Positions 11,455-23,700 of a DNA stretch of 64,000 nt are shown in pieces. The notes beneath the pieces are model-generated. The model was given only the letters and a program-made list of their open reading frames with translations. It was not told where the DNA came from and made no database searches. This DNA is from Acanthaster planci. Taxonomy: Eukaryota > Echinodermata > Asteroidea > Valvatida > Acanthasteridae. Where the stretch lies: the NCBI RefSeq assembly GCF_001949145.1, contig NW_019091394.1, forward strand, positions 1,893,330 through 1,957,329, given 5' to 3'. The stretch's first letter is position 1. The number at the start of each line of letters is the position of its first letter. The translations under genes and the position numbers were made by a program.

Positions 11455-14400
11455 ATTTTGTTTGGGATCGACATTGGTGCCGGATCAAATCAACGTTTCC
11501 CTGCGAAATGTCGAACTTTCGAAGGCAGCGTGGGCCTTAAGTTAACTGTTAACATCGACCGTGCACATGTGTGGGACGGTGATCAGGCACAAACGGTGTG
11601 AATAGCAACGACGCTCAATTCTTTAAGATGGGAACTTTGCCGATGGTATGAAAAAGCAAGGTTTGGATTTGTTTTGGTCATTTACAAGTTTTCAGAAGAA
11701 ATGTGCCCCATGAAAGGCCATTCTCAGGTGAGCTTTCCATTTGAAAAGTGTGGTAGTGTTCGGCAGATCTACAAAAGGCTCTTGGGACATAATTGTGTTC
11801 GAGGTCTCTCAGACCTTTTCTTATGTTTGACGTTGAAATCCACAACCGGTTACGTGAAGTCACAGTGCCTTTTTAAGAGTAACTACATGTATAAACACTG
11901 ACTGGAAATGCAGTGAGGTCAGAGGTGCTTTGATAAACAATGGACAAAATTGGAGTCCAGTTAATAATTGGAGTCCAGTGACTGCTGTTGACTGGCACGA
12001 AAGTGCCACTTGTCTTATCATTAAGCGTGGAGACAGAGGCTATTATGATCTGTTTGATTAGAGAGATCGCCCTTGTTGAAGTCAGACAACAAGCCTAACC
12101 TCATTGCGCCTGACAAGATCGAATAAATGAGCCCGTCACCGTCAAAGCCGGGTGCACTCCGTGTTGCACGCGGGTTGCGAATGCGTCCTTGTCCGTGCAC
12201 AGCGATTGGGACGTCGCTCGAAAGTTTCAGCCGTGAAAAAGTACATTCTACGGATCTTATCGAGCGCATGGCTGTCATTATCGTAACGTGTAAAGTGTGT
12301 TTTTGTCGATTTTTTTTCATTCAACTAACAACTGACAAGAAGAAGCGTGCAAGTTAACGGTAAGACTTGGCCCTTGAAAAAGAGAGTTTCCGATTTTTAT
12401 TTGGGAAGATTGGCGAAAGTAGAAAGATAAAGGGGAAGTGTTTTGATATTCCAATGATCGTCCAAACACCTACAGTTCTGCAATAATTGCTGAAGAATGT
12501 TTTTAAACAGTCAGTGCCTTGTGTCACGGTAATCAGAGCAGAAATGCATCTTTTCCTTACCTTTTGCTATATCGCTCTTTAAACTGACTGTATGCTTGGT
12601 GGAATGATCTCCTAAATATATCACCACGGCCCGTGTACAGTTAACTTCTCTGAGGATAATCCACGGAGTATAGCATTGCCGACAGTGCAAGCATCGCTTC
12701 GCCCCCGCAGACAATGACATGCAAACGGTTAGGGGATTGCGTTCATAGCCTGACCGGCGCGTTATTCGAAGGGGTTTGCGGGCGAAAAGTCGTGTGTTAA
12801 CTCATCAATCTTTGACAAGACAGAGCAACAGGGGCGAGCCTGTTCCCATGACATTATAAAGTAGGCGAGAGCTTCAGCAAATCAGTCTTGTCACTCGGGC
12901 CGCTGACCCCAAAACAAACAGACGTGTATAGAGAACGCAAGGGAAACTTCCGCCCTGTCTTTTTGGGAGGATGCGGCGACCTGTCCTTATCACTGATAAG
13001 GTTTTCTTCAGTTCAAGGCACTTGGAAACAATGCAGCCCAGCCGCCATTGTGGAACGAATTCCTTAATTATAAAAGAAATAAACAACATGAAGAAAGACT
13101 AGTATCCAAAGAGGCAAACGTTCTGACCTGCCGCAACCAATTAGGCCCAGCTCCTCCCTCCGGAATCTCCTTTAATACAAAACCCACGGTAATTTGTTTT
13201 TTTCGAGCCTCGTAAATCTTACAAAACGAAGACAAATGCTCCCCTGGAATTAATGCCGCCTCGTTCGCACCTGCACAGAGTGCAAGGCCCCCCATCAAAT
13301 TAAGAGGGAAAAAAAGCTGCGGTGTTGACGCAATTACAAGCTCTTCTGGTGATTTCTTTTTTATCCGTCTGTCGGGCATTTCTTGAGTCAAGAGCTGGTG
13401 TCCCGGGGGAGCCGTATTCTCGGACGGGTTTACCCATTTTCCGTAATCGTTTCCTACGGTGTGTCGCGCTCTGTCAAGCGGGTTTGTTTTACGGCGGGCC
13501 GACGTGGGCCAACCTGGGTAGATCTGCAGTGGCTCCGCGATATATGCAGTGCTGGCCGGCTTTGACAAGATTCGAGTGGTTTCATCTGTTCTGTTTCCAT
13601 GGAAATGGTTCCTTCCGAGCGAGTCAAGAAATGAAAGGAAGCGACTTTCGTTTGACTATAGTTTTCTCAAATAATCCCCTTTCTTACCAGGACGTCGCAA
13701 ACTCTGAAGATTTTGGTCTCGAATGTTCAGAAACAACATGGAGACAGGATGTGGAGATTCTGATTGTATTAAAATGCTACCTCCTGTAATGAAAAAAGTT
13801 CGAAGTTCTTAGGTGAACAGCCAGAGAAGTCAAAACTTACTTGTAGCAAAATACGACATCAGTTTTGTTTGTCAGACACAACAGTAAAGTGAAAGAGGCA
13901 TAGTCAAAGTTTCTCTTACGTTGAATTTGAAAGCACTCGGTATTCTGAAATTCAGTCAACTTGTCTCACTTTGCTGTACGATGGCGATACGTGGTCTTTC
14001 AGAAGCAGGTTAAAAGTTGTGGTGGAGAGTCCTAAGAGTTGTTCTCATAGTACCCGAAGAGGCAGACGAACCTAAACCAACAATTTAGAAAAAAAAGAGG
14101 AATCATTCCTATTTCCGATGGGAATTGTTCAATAGGCCTCTATGTTGAATTACCGTTTTAGGCGGCATAAAGCTAGAACCACTTTTTTTTATCTCTTTCG
14201 TTTGTACTTGTGATGGTTTAGGCTGTAGGTGTAATAAAAGTCCGGGCTGGAATTCTGTGACACTCGAGCGTGTAGGGAACGAGTTACACCTGTAAAGGTG
14301 ATGATTTATGTGGTCTGTTGTCATTGCTGTTTCTTTCCCCACCCCCATCCCTCTTGTTTCCTTGCCGAAGTTGAGCTAAAGGGTCCTGACGGACGGGTCG

Positions 14401-16627
14401 GGGACCCCCCTCGCCACTTCGCCACAATAAACAAACACTCCCGTCGAGGGGACAGCAGCAACACTTCCGTTTTGTTAATGACCCACCCCACAGGATCCTG
14501 ATAGATCTTTGTGCCACCCGAGCTAAATCTGTCCACTTGTTTCCGAAATCTCTTCACCGAGGTTTCCGTTCAAGAACATCTACCAGTAGATCTTTCATTC
14601 CCACAATGTCACCTTACCCCCGTTTTGAGGGGATAGCTTCACGGTTTCAAACATAAGCCCAAAGCGAAATCGGCCAATTTTGTTTCCAAACTAAACATTC
14701 ATGTATTTAGCTCATAGCTTTTACTAAGTCAATCCTTCAAAAACACTTAGACTCCCTTTTTTCAATATCTGACAAAATTGTCGATAACCAAGCACTCGAA
14801 GAATAACGAAGACTTCAAATCGACTCGTATTATTTTCTCGAATTTAGACTTAATCTTACCTAGTCATCATCTGAACTTAATAGAAAGCTGGTGATAAATT
14901 ACAGTAATTGTACTTATAATAACCATCTAGGAATCATCAGAAACATGCAAATATAAAGTAAGTCGCACCATTGGTCACGATGTACAACAAAAGTAACATG
15001 TACATGAATTGTACATGATTGTACTGTGTTGCGTACACATAAGTGGTGGACTCCAATGCGATTTCCACTCGTACACTGAAGTGAATTGTCGAGTAACCTT
15101 GATAGTATCGATTTTTAGGCATGTTTCTTTAGTCGTCCGACATTTGTATTTAAATGCTGAGATCCCCAGGCGCGATTCTAAGATAGATAAGAGTCGGACA
15201 GATTCTCCAATTTAGAGCTAGTTCAACAATGTAGGGGTGGCTTTCAAGTAGTTTAAACAAAAGACCGCAGGCTTTTTTCGGGATTTGATTTGGGGGTGTA
15301 CTGCATTTTCCCAAATAAGCGAGCATTTCTTTAAAATGTGTACAACCGTTTGTTGAGATATTTTTTTACAGCGTTAAAAGTATAATGTTTAAATTTGGGA
15401 AATTGTTCTATAAAGAAGTCGTGTTGATATGATTACACTTTCTGACTGAATGGCAGTCATAAAACGAAATAAATGTAATGAATTTAAATTAACGTTTACA
15501 TTTTAAACGAAAGCTATTGTCGATAGACTGCTCTGTAACCGGCATGTCAGTGTTTAAGATTTAATATCTTTATCAATGAGGGAGAAACAAACATCCTCAT
15601 CTCAGTGTAATCACGTTTACCCGTTGGATATTCAGAATCAACTGATTCTTAAAGAAATCTGAGAATTAAGTACAATTACCAATTGAGTTTTCTATTATAG
15701 TGTACCTCAATTAAAATTTTAAACTGAACTAGATTGCATGGATAATTATGTAACCGAAACGCACTGCAAGAAGACTTTTAAGTGTAACAAAGATAAAAGT
15801 CTGAAGGAAGACATGGGCCAAGCGCGGGCCGTCTGGCACATACGGGTAAACGTGGTGCGATAAACACGCTAATCCGATAACCTACATGCGAGTAACTCGA
15901 TTCCAGCTATGCGCTGCACCACCCGTAAGAGTTCAACGAACGGTATACACCAACTTCCTCCTGGGCAACCGACCGAAATGAAAGCACGGGGGAAATGGAG
16001 ACAACTAATCGCAAACACTGACAGCGTTTGGAGAACAATCGAAAGTGGAATATAAAGCAACAGGAACAAGGGTCTTGTCATGCATTTTTGTGACCCGTGG
16101 TGTGAATAATGCAAAAATGTACGCTCAGTTGAAAAGTCCGTATGTGCAACTTTTGGGCAATGTTTTCGCCCGAGACTCAAATTCTTAAATTGCTGGTCGA
16201 TTCGGGATCTTTAACAAACTGGCTTTTAGATGCAGGTGTGTCCCCAAAGTGCACGCAGTTGATATTTTTGACCCAAGATGGGCAAAACGTTACGGAACAA
16301 TTGCTCATCTGTCGGACGTATGTAATGTTTATCAGAGATGTAAAAAAAGGCTTCATTGTTTCGCACATGTAAAATGCAAGTCTAGTGTTGTCTGCAAGTT
16401 TTCAATGACCTTTTTTTCCCACGTGAGATTTTTTTCCTGTCTTTGGTTTATCGCTCCAGGGTCACGACTTTCTTTTTGTGAAACATATACAAAGAGACAA
16501 ATTGAAGCAAATTTCTGCGGCTTGTCATCTTTTAAAATCATCCTCCTTGACACTTGCCACATTAAATATGTACAAGTTGTGACTGCTTGTGGAAACAGAC
16601 AGGCAATTCCATGTTGTTCGAGTGCAG

Positions 16628-16908
16628 CCAATCACGCATTCGTCCGCGGTCCTCAACGGTGTTGGCCTATCCGTCGCGCCGCGCCCGTCCCAGAGGAGTG
16701 CAGAGTGTCAGATCACTCGCCCGTGGGCGCCGTGCTCTGTCACAGGTACATGTATACGGGGGGAGCAGACAAAACCGGGGCGTGAATGAGCCAGTTCAGC
16801 ACCCGGCGCTCGCGGCAGACAACCCCGCCGAGAGACAGCGGCGCGCCGCCTGTAAACTCGGAGTCCTGTTTCACTCGGCCGCGTTAGCCAAATGTCCTGT
16901 CCAATCAC
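16628..16908. promoter_or_regulatory. CpG-rich patch bounded by two CCAATCAC boxes inside the Zic intron
   Basis: ccaatcac occurs at 16628-16635 and again at 16901-16908. Between them lies a strongly CpG-rich stretch (cgtcgcgccgcgcccg, cggcgcgccgcc) unlike the AT-rich intron around it. It lies 2 kb before exon 2. It could be an alternative promoter or an enhancer; no ORF with a domain overlaps it. Confidence 0.3.
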
Positions 16909-18863
16909 TCCAGGAGCACTTAAAATGTTGCATGCTCAGTTCGATATTCTTCATGCCAAAAAACCCCTCCAACGTGGCTCTTGCCTCCGAAGTAACCGAA
17001 CAGTTGCTGTTTTATTTTTACATGTAAACCTAACGTGACTGTTATAAGATGCTGCCTGTGTAAAACCTTCACACGTTAAATTGCATCTGAGCTTCATGTG
17101 AACAAACACACCTAACGCTTGATATCATCCTCGTTTCCTTTACCCAACACATTTAATAAAAAAAGATGTTTTTTCCCAAACATACTCAATTATCTAATTG
17201 AACCAGCCCTGTCGCTCCCCTTACCGCCCGGCCAAACCGACGGCACAAACTCAATTTAGCCAGACGACTGTAACTACTTCGTGATTTGTAAGTAATTCAA
17301 AAACCTGCACTCCATCTTTGTCCATGTAATTATTTTTTTTCCATTTTTTTTCTAAGCGATCTGCGCCCTGCCAACAAACCCTTCGAATTGCTTACCGGCT
17401 TATTACCCTCTACCCCGGAACTTGTAACGAAATTGAACGCAATCATCTTTGTTGCAACGATGCCCAGATTCGGGTGCTAGCTGCATTCGCCGAGTCATAT
17501 CGGCGACTTCTTTTTTTTTTTTTTTTTTTTGCGGTTTGGAGGGGTTTTGTTTAGTTTTTCTTTCCGGCGTGCGCGCCACCGTCGACTCTCAGATGAGGAG
17601 CAGCAAGGAGCCCAGAGCAGGCCTCTCCAACAGCAATCCCTCCATCACTTCACCACCCCGCCTGGCCCACGGTTCGTGCTATCTGAAACCATGATGTGGC
17701 GGAAGCAAACTGTCATCGCGCCCGGCCGCGCGTGTGATTCTTTGAACAATTGTCCAGAGCGCAATTGTTATTGCTGCTATTAATTTTTTTTTTCTGGCGG
17801 GCGACTTCAATCTAATCAGAAATATCTGGCAATACCACCGTCTGATTCGTCCAAAAGGGGCCCCATTACACGTCCCATTGTGTGCCGGCGGTGACCCCAA
17901 GTTCATTTTCACACCACGCGTTTTTATTATACCGCTGTATTTTTACAGTTGCCAGCCGACTCGGTCGACGATGTCGCCTGCTATTTTCTTTCTTCCTTTC
18001 TTCTTGCACTTCTGTTCTTTTTAAAGTCTTTTTAATCGAAAAACCACTGAGCCTGAAGTTTAAACGGCGAGCGGGCTTAATGATCCAAGGCGAGCCACTG
18101 GACACTATTTCAAATCATCCGAAAGTGGGGCTCGTGCAAGGACTTGCCCGTTCATATATGACCAGGAACATTCTTTATTGAATGCACGAAACCACTTGGG
18201 CTAAACAGCACCTTGTCGGCAATGTTCTGATGTTCTTCGGAACATTTTGTAATCGGTCGAGCAAAAGCAAATTTCACAATTTTCCAATTGCGCCCAATTT
18301 CTGTTGTTATCTCGGGGGATTGGACTATATTACCGTGTCAACAAAGACAAAAAAAATCGGTGAAATTAATCATGATTTTACTTTTGGGGGGGTGAGGTTC
18401 GGGTGTGAAAATGATCTCAACTCAGTGAAACTACAACTGAGAATGGCAGTCTGATTTTCAGCTTCTCCCAACCTTTCAAACATTGGGTGAAAGCTCACTA
18501 GAATTATTCAAAAGCAGGGGACAATGCCTTACCAGTTGTTAGGCAGAATAACAGCGGACTTTTATTCCCAGCCATTTTTTTCAAACAGTGGGAAACATGA
18601 TTGATAATCACTGGAAGTTTTTTTCATATTTAGAATAAAGTCAAGCCAATATAATTATGATATTTACCCAGGGGATAAATGTTAAGTGTCTTACCCTGGT
18701 AAGAATTGTTAGACTATCGGTAAACCGATGTGACTTTATCTCTGTTGGCAATTTGAGTAAACTTTGATCAAGACAGTTTTGATGTCTCTGCCGGGGTAGC
18801 CAGTAACAAAAAATGAACTGTTTAGGACTTAACAGTGTTATTTTCGGGTTTTTATTCATGAAG

Positions 18864-19402
18864 GGGAGAAGCCGTTCAAGTGTGAGTTCGATGGCTGCGA
18901 CCGCCGCTTTGCCAACTCCAGCGACCGGAAGAAGCACTCGCACGTCCACACCTCGGACAAGCCTTACAACTGTAAGATGCGGGGCTGTGACAAGAGCTAC
19001 ACCCACCCGAGCTCCCTGCGGAAGCACATGAAAGTCCACAGCAAGTCTCCCCCTCCCCCGGGGGTCTTCGAGCCCGCCGGGGCCACCTCCCCGACCACCA
19101 GCTCCGACTCCTCTCCCCCGTCCCACCAGAGTGCAGGAGGAGCCGGCAGCGGTAGCGGCGGTGGCGGTGCGGGCGGGGCTAGCGGAGCGGGCACTGGTAG
19201 CGCGGGGCTCGGCAGCTCTATGCACCCGGCGCCCTCCTTGTCCAGCAACACAGGGACCAACCTGAGCGAGTGGTACGTGTGTCAGACGGCCGGGGGTATG
19301 CCCACGCCTCCCAGCAACGAACCCTCCCCTGTCAACAGCGGGGCACATCCCCTAACTTCGAGGATGCCTCCTCACTCAAGCAACAGTACGTCAAACTACT
19401 GA
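18864..19402 (+). CDS. Zic: Zic zinc-finger transcription factor, exon 2 (fingers 4-5 and C-terminus, residues 368-546)
   Basis: This is the second and last coding exon of Zic. The acceptor is ...tttattcatgaag at 18863; the exon opens with gg, which completes the Gly codon left by exon 1 and restores the THTGEKPF linker exactly. Finger 4 uses C374, C379, H392, H396; finger 5 uses C404, C409, H422, H426. After the fingers come a Pro/Ser-rich stretch, a Gly/Ser/Ala-rich run (about 457-485) and NLSEWYV at 500-506. That resembles the WYV-containing C-terminus that ends vertebrate Zic1-3. Here the protein continues 40 residues further, to TGA at 19400. The vertebrate intron that follows finger 5 is absent: coding runs straight from HMKVH into the tail. 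No alternative product is suspected. Confidence 0.96.
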
Positions 19403-20780
19403 ACAAAACTAACTTCTGCCAGTGAAAATCACCAAACCATACCGTAACTGGTCTATGGGAGAGTAAGTGATAAAACAGCAGTGCTAAAATTCAACAACAA
19501 AAAACTACGGGTAACGACGAGATAAAGAGAACCACAGGTCAGACGAAATACGAAAGTGTGTTGACTACAACTGCGATAAATACCGGAGGGTGCCATTGGT
19601 AGATCTGGAGTGACAGTGACGATTCTTGGAGTTGAGAAGGCGACCGTATAATCGATTACGCTTATTCTCAGGCGCTTGCGCAGGAATCGACACTTGTTTG
19701 CCGATACTACGCGTAGTGTCCCAACTGTGAATTCATGCTTCGACGAAACGCCGGATCCGAATTTCAGCCGCGGAATTCTCCAACTTGCAAGCCTGGCTTC
19801 ACGCAACTCTTTTGTTACTTCTAAACAAACACTCAGGGTTGCCTGTCTGTGTTGACTCTTGATGAAAAGGTTGTGGTGAGTTTTGAAAAAGGGATTTGAC
19901 CTGATCGACGGAAATGATATCGTGGACTCAGCAACAGACTTCCTTGCGTCAATTCAAGCAATCGAGTGTCTATTTAAAAGCTTTCTACTGAGGTTATTCA
20001 TGGTTAACTCGTCACGGGGCTCCAATTTTGCCACTTCTCAGATGTTCCGAGGATGAAGTGCCCCGGATGTATGTTTCTTGTCAGCTCCTCTGTTACCATT
20101 TTTCCAATTTTTTTTCCAGTTAAATTGCTAGATTCAAAAACGACGACAGTGGTTAAAGATAATTCTGCCAAAACCTCATACACTCATCAGTACTCTGTAT
20201 TCCTGGTACTTTAAATTTATGGTACTTAGGTGGAAACGAATACTGGCTGTAGTACTTTTTATGCGGGATTTTTCACGAACAAGAAAATAGTGAGGCAAAT
20301 TAGGACAGGTTTAGGTTTAGGACATCAACCTCTCTGTCCGGCTTCGGACATATTTAGCAGATTGTGTTTTCTAGAAAGCTCCAACAAACCTGTGTTCACA
20401 GTATTCCGACCCCCACCACCAAACCAACTACCCCACCCCAAAGAAAGCATCCGATGGTATTCGAGTAAGTCTGGAGAGAGTACGAGTGGTGGAAACGTGT
20501 GGTGTAATTGGGTGAAATGATACGACATCAGAAAGTCACCACAGTTTCGAAGTATGTTAACAGTTTATTTTTACCTCTTGCCATTACGAAACGCCACAGA
20601 AACTGTGAATATGTCTTGTATAGTTTTTAACCGAAATTATTATAAGTAACTGTTAATCCAAGAGGTCCGATTTATTATGATTTTGTTTTCCTGAACAATC
20701 AGTAGATGGTTATTCAAAGACGAGAAGATAGATTTTCCCCGTTCGTCTAGTTCCCTTTAATCTTTCTCTACGCAATAAAA
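19403..20780 (+). other. Probable Zic 3' untranslated region with first AATAAA
   Basis: After the stop at 19402 no further coding is seen. The first canonical AATAAA on the + strand is at 20775-20780 (gcaataaaaaagac), giving a 3' UTR of about 1.4 kb if used; the next is near 21672. The true cleavage site cannot be set from sequence alone. Confidence 0.35.
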
Positions 20781-23700
20781 AAGACAATGACAATCACTTG
20801 AAGATCGCAGTGCAAGACTGACTACCGTCTGGCGTCTTGTAGTCCGGATCACCGTCTGCGAACGATAAAGGGGCGGTGCATTGTTCGAAAAGGGGGAGAT
20901 ATCAAGCGTCTCAAAAAGATATGGGAACAATGTCGCAATTTTACTTGGAATTCTATTTTGTGAGGAACTACGCAGGGCATACGCAACACAACGGCACGGG
21001 AGGGTATGCGTTCCAGTATTACCTGCACAATTGAAAGTTGTGATCCACCCTTCCACAAACGAGGCTGAAGTAGGTAATTTTAATGTTCAGTCATCCCCCC
21101 CCTCTGTTAGCTTTTATACTTTTAAAACATTTGGTAGAAATGGGCAATAACTGTTGTGGAGTTTGTATTTCTCATTTTTTTATAAATGGAGAATAGTACA
21201 AGTGTAGTTTACGATTCTTCAGCCTGGTTTTGGAATGATGGGCAATTTTTGCGCTCGATTTAGACTTGTCCGTTAATTTCTATTCTTCTCCAAGTACCTG
21301 AGGTTCTTGTCGACCGCTTTGTCTGGTGTCCAGGCGACAAGCCATTGTAACGTTGTTCTATTCGGGCCAGTTATCACACCACTCTGCGTGTGCTTTAGCC
21401 AAAGGCGCTAGATCTCGTTCATGAAACAATATAATGGGGAGAAAACCGAAACAAGCACACTAAACAAATATGGCTTATTAATTATGAGACTGCCTTTTCA
21501 TTTTAAAATTCAACCCCTTTTTCCTTGATCTTTGTCAGAAATGACACAAACTTTGCCCACCTTTTCCTGTAAGCTCACCCACTCCTCCTCCCTCGTCACC
21601 GTATGAACGAGGAATATAATGTTCATGCCTTCTCCGCTATGATAAATTGATGTAAATTATATAGATTTTTATAATAAATTATCAGATCAGTAAAATATTG
21701 CTTTCTTATGGTCTTCTTTTCCTTCAATATTGCTCTACTTTTTCCGATGATGATCCGTGTAATACTGACTTGTGCATGGGTTGCGCAGTGGCAAAAGGTT
21801 TTTAACTACACCCGACTTGACTTGCGAGAAAGGAGCACGGTGTAACCGTGTGCGGATATCATGGGAACGAGGTTCCTTTTTGATCAGACAGGAAATTTCT
21901 AAATTTCTAATAGGCCCTGAAGTATTTCTTTGCTCTTGGTCAAAATCTCCCAACGTAACTTATTTTACAAGTCGGGCTCAATTGTCACTGATGTGTCAAC
22001 AGTCAAGATTTCGTTTTCGCACATCAAAGAATACATACGTGTACATGAACAAAAGTATACGGAAAGTGAATTTTGTGATATGTGAATGTTAACCTGACAC
22101 GCAGGTTTTACCAGAATCAAACTTTTTAATCATTTATTTACTATAGGCTGACTGGAGCGATTCGAAACGAGGTCTGATGGAGCCAAGGTCAATTTTGACC
22201 AAACAAAAGAAGCTCAACCTTACATATTAACACTAAGCCATGCTTTTGTACGCACAGGCATGGTCCCCCCGAAATCCCTTTTCGCCGCAAGCACGCCACC
22301 ACGGCGCTTCAATTCTCCTCGCTCGACCAGACGGAAAATCGGTCCGACAAAAGTGGATTGTCCCGCTGACTCGAACCGAAACTGTTGGGTAAAAACTGAC
22401 CGGAAAGAAGAAAAAAAAAGTCGGTCCACCTTCTCTGAAACATCAGACCACAAAAGCCATCTAAGGGAAGTCAGCACGTCGATTCCAGTGAAATTGCATA
22501 ATTCTCTATGTAACTTGGGTAATGGTCTCTGTGACTGATGCCGTGCGCAGTTTGACACACGTCGTTTATTGCAGATTTTTCAACATGACCATGGCCATTA
22601 TTTGTGACACTCACTTATCTCGGAGGCCCAGAAGACATAGAGTGGTGTTTTAAAGGTTGGGATGACATGTCGGTTGCCGTCTTAAAGTGTTTTCAAATGT
22701 TACCAATTTTGCAGTATGAATGTCTAAGGAGCGTCCGACATTGTGTAAGCTTTTTCAATTTTGAAATGCAGCATTTTCCGTCTTTTCGGAAAAAAAGACT
22801 GATTCGCATGAAGTCCGGTTGCTTGTGCTATCAACTATGCAAATGGTTCACTCAGAGTGTCAATGTGTGACGCATTGCTTTGCTTTATCATCGGATCTGA
22901 AAAACCCATACATTCCTTGGCAGTCGGTATGGAAAATGTCACCTTCGAATGCTCCAAGCACTGGTGAGAGCTGGCTCGTTCGTTGTACCGCCAAATTTGT
23001 TTAGATCGACGAGCGAGCGGCAAGAAGAAAGGATGAGCCACGTCGCCGCATACCTATCGGCCGGCCCAGGTTGAACCCAAGAAAATGCCAAGGATCGCTA
23101 AACGAAATCAAAGAAATAGTGAAGGAAAACATTCTTCCCAAAGTTCTTCCTTTTTTTCTGCCTTTGCCAAATGAAAAAAAAATTGAATGTACCTGAACAG
23201 GTGATACGTTTCTTGGCCTGGGGGCCGGGAAAGCCAATTAGCCGGGAGTGAGAGGCAGGCAGGCGCTGCTCATTTCGCGGTCGAAACACAGATCAAACGG
23301 ATGATATGATTTTTTTCGCCAGGGATAATGCGCCCAGGTTTTTGAGCTAACTGGACGAGGGTCTCATATGTCGGCTTTGCGGTATAAGATGGCACAACAA
23401 CGCCTGATGACGGAGGTTTTGAGGTTTCAAAGAGACCAGTGGAAATGGCTCTTTGATATGACAGAGGCATGGCGGTCGCTAATGCCTTGTTTTCACTCCG
23501 ACCGCTGGATAAACTGTTCAGGGTTTCAGAAACGTAGAAGACAAAAAAAGTACGTCGGGGAGAAATGTTGCACACCTTCGTCCGGCGTCCCGTGGGATGG
23601 GACAGCTAATGCCCCCCACCGGGCCCTGGCAATGTTGTTTTGGCCTGGGATCGCGGGGAGGCCGGCTCGGGCAGCTGGCGAGGAAAACAACAGCATTTAC

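Larger units (their letters stand above)
8705..18863 (+). other. Zic intron (10,159 bp, phase 1)
   Basis: The boundaries are gtaaat at the 5' end and a T-rich tract ending ...catgaag at the 3' end; joining across it gives an unbroken finger 3-finger 4 linker. It interrupts the TGEKPF linker, which I recall as the conserved intron position of bilaterian Zic genes. Contents: no coding exon that I can support; two inverted arrays of a 16-bp minisatellite (10572-10626 and 11314-11454); a CpG-rich patch with CCAAT boxes at both ends (16628-16908); a T20 run near 17510-17530. AT-rich ordinary sequence fills 14600-15900. The segments at about 12030-12350 and 12780-12900 look non-repetitive, with TCF-like (aatctttgac) and SOX-like (acaacaag, gacaag) motifs, but this is only a visual impression. 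Confidence 0.9.

Noticed and set aside
13068-13789. Overlapping frames of 166 (-) and 155 (+) codons in the Zic intron
   Set aside because: They lie opposite each other, show no family motifs or splice support, and the segment is ordinary mixed-composition intron.
16249-17027. Frames of 178 and 146 codons on the + strand near the CpG-rich patch
   Set aside because: Length is due to GC-rich sequence; no domain, no consistent start and no splice signals.
18641-19348. 235-codon minus-strand frame over Zic exon 2
   Set aside because: Antisense of the Gly/Pro-rich Zic C-terminus; no domain, and it crosses the splice acceptor.
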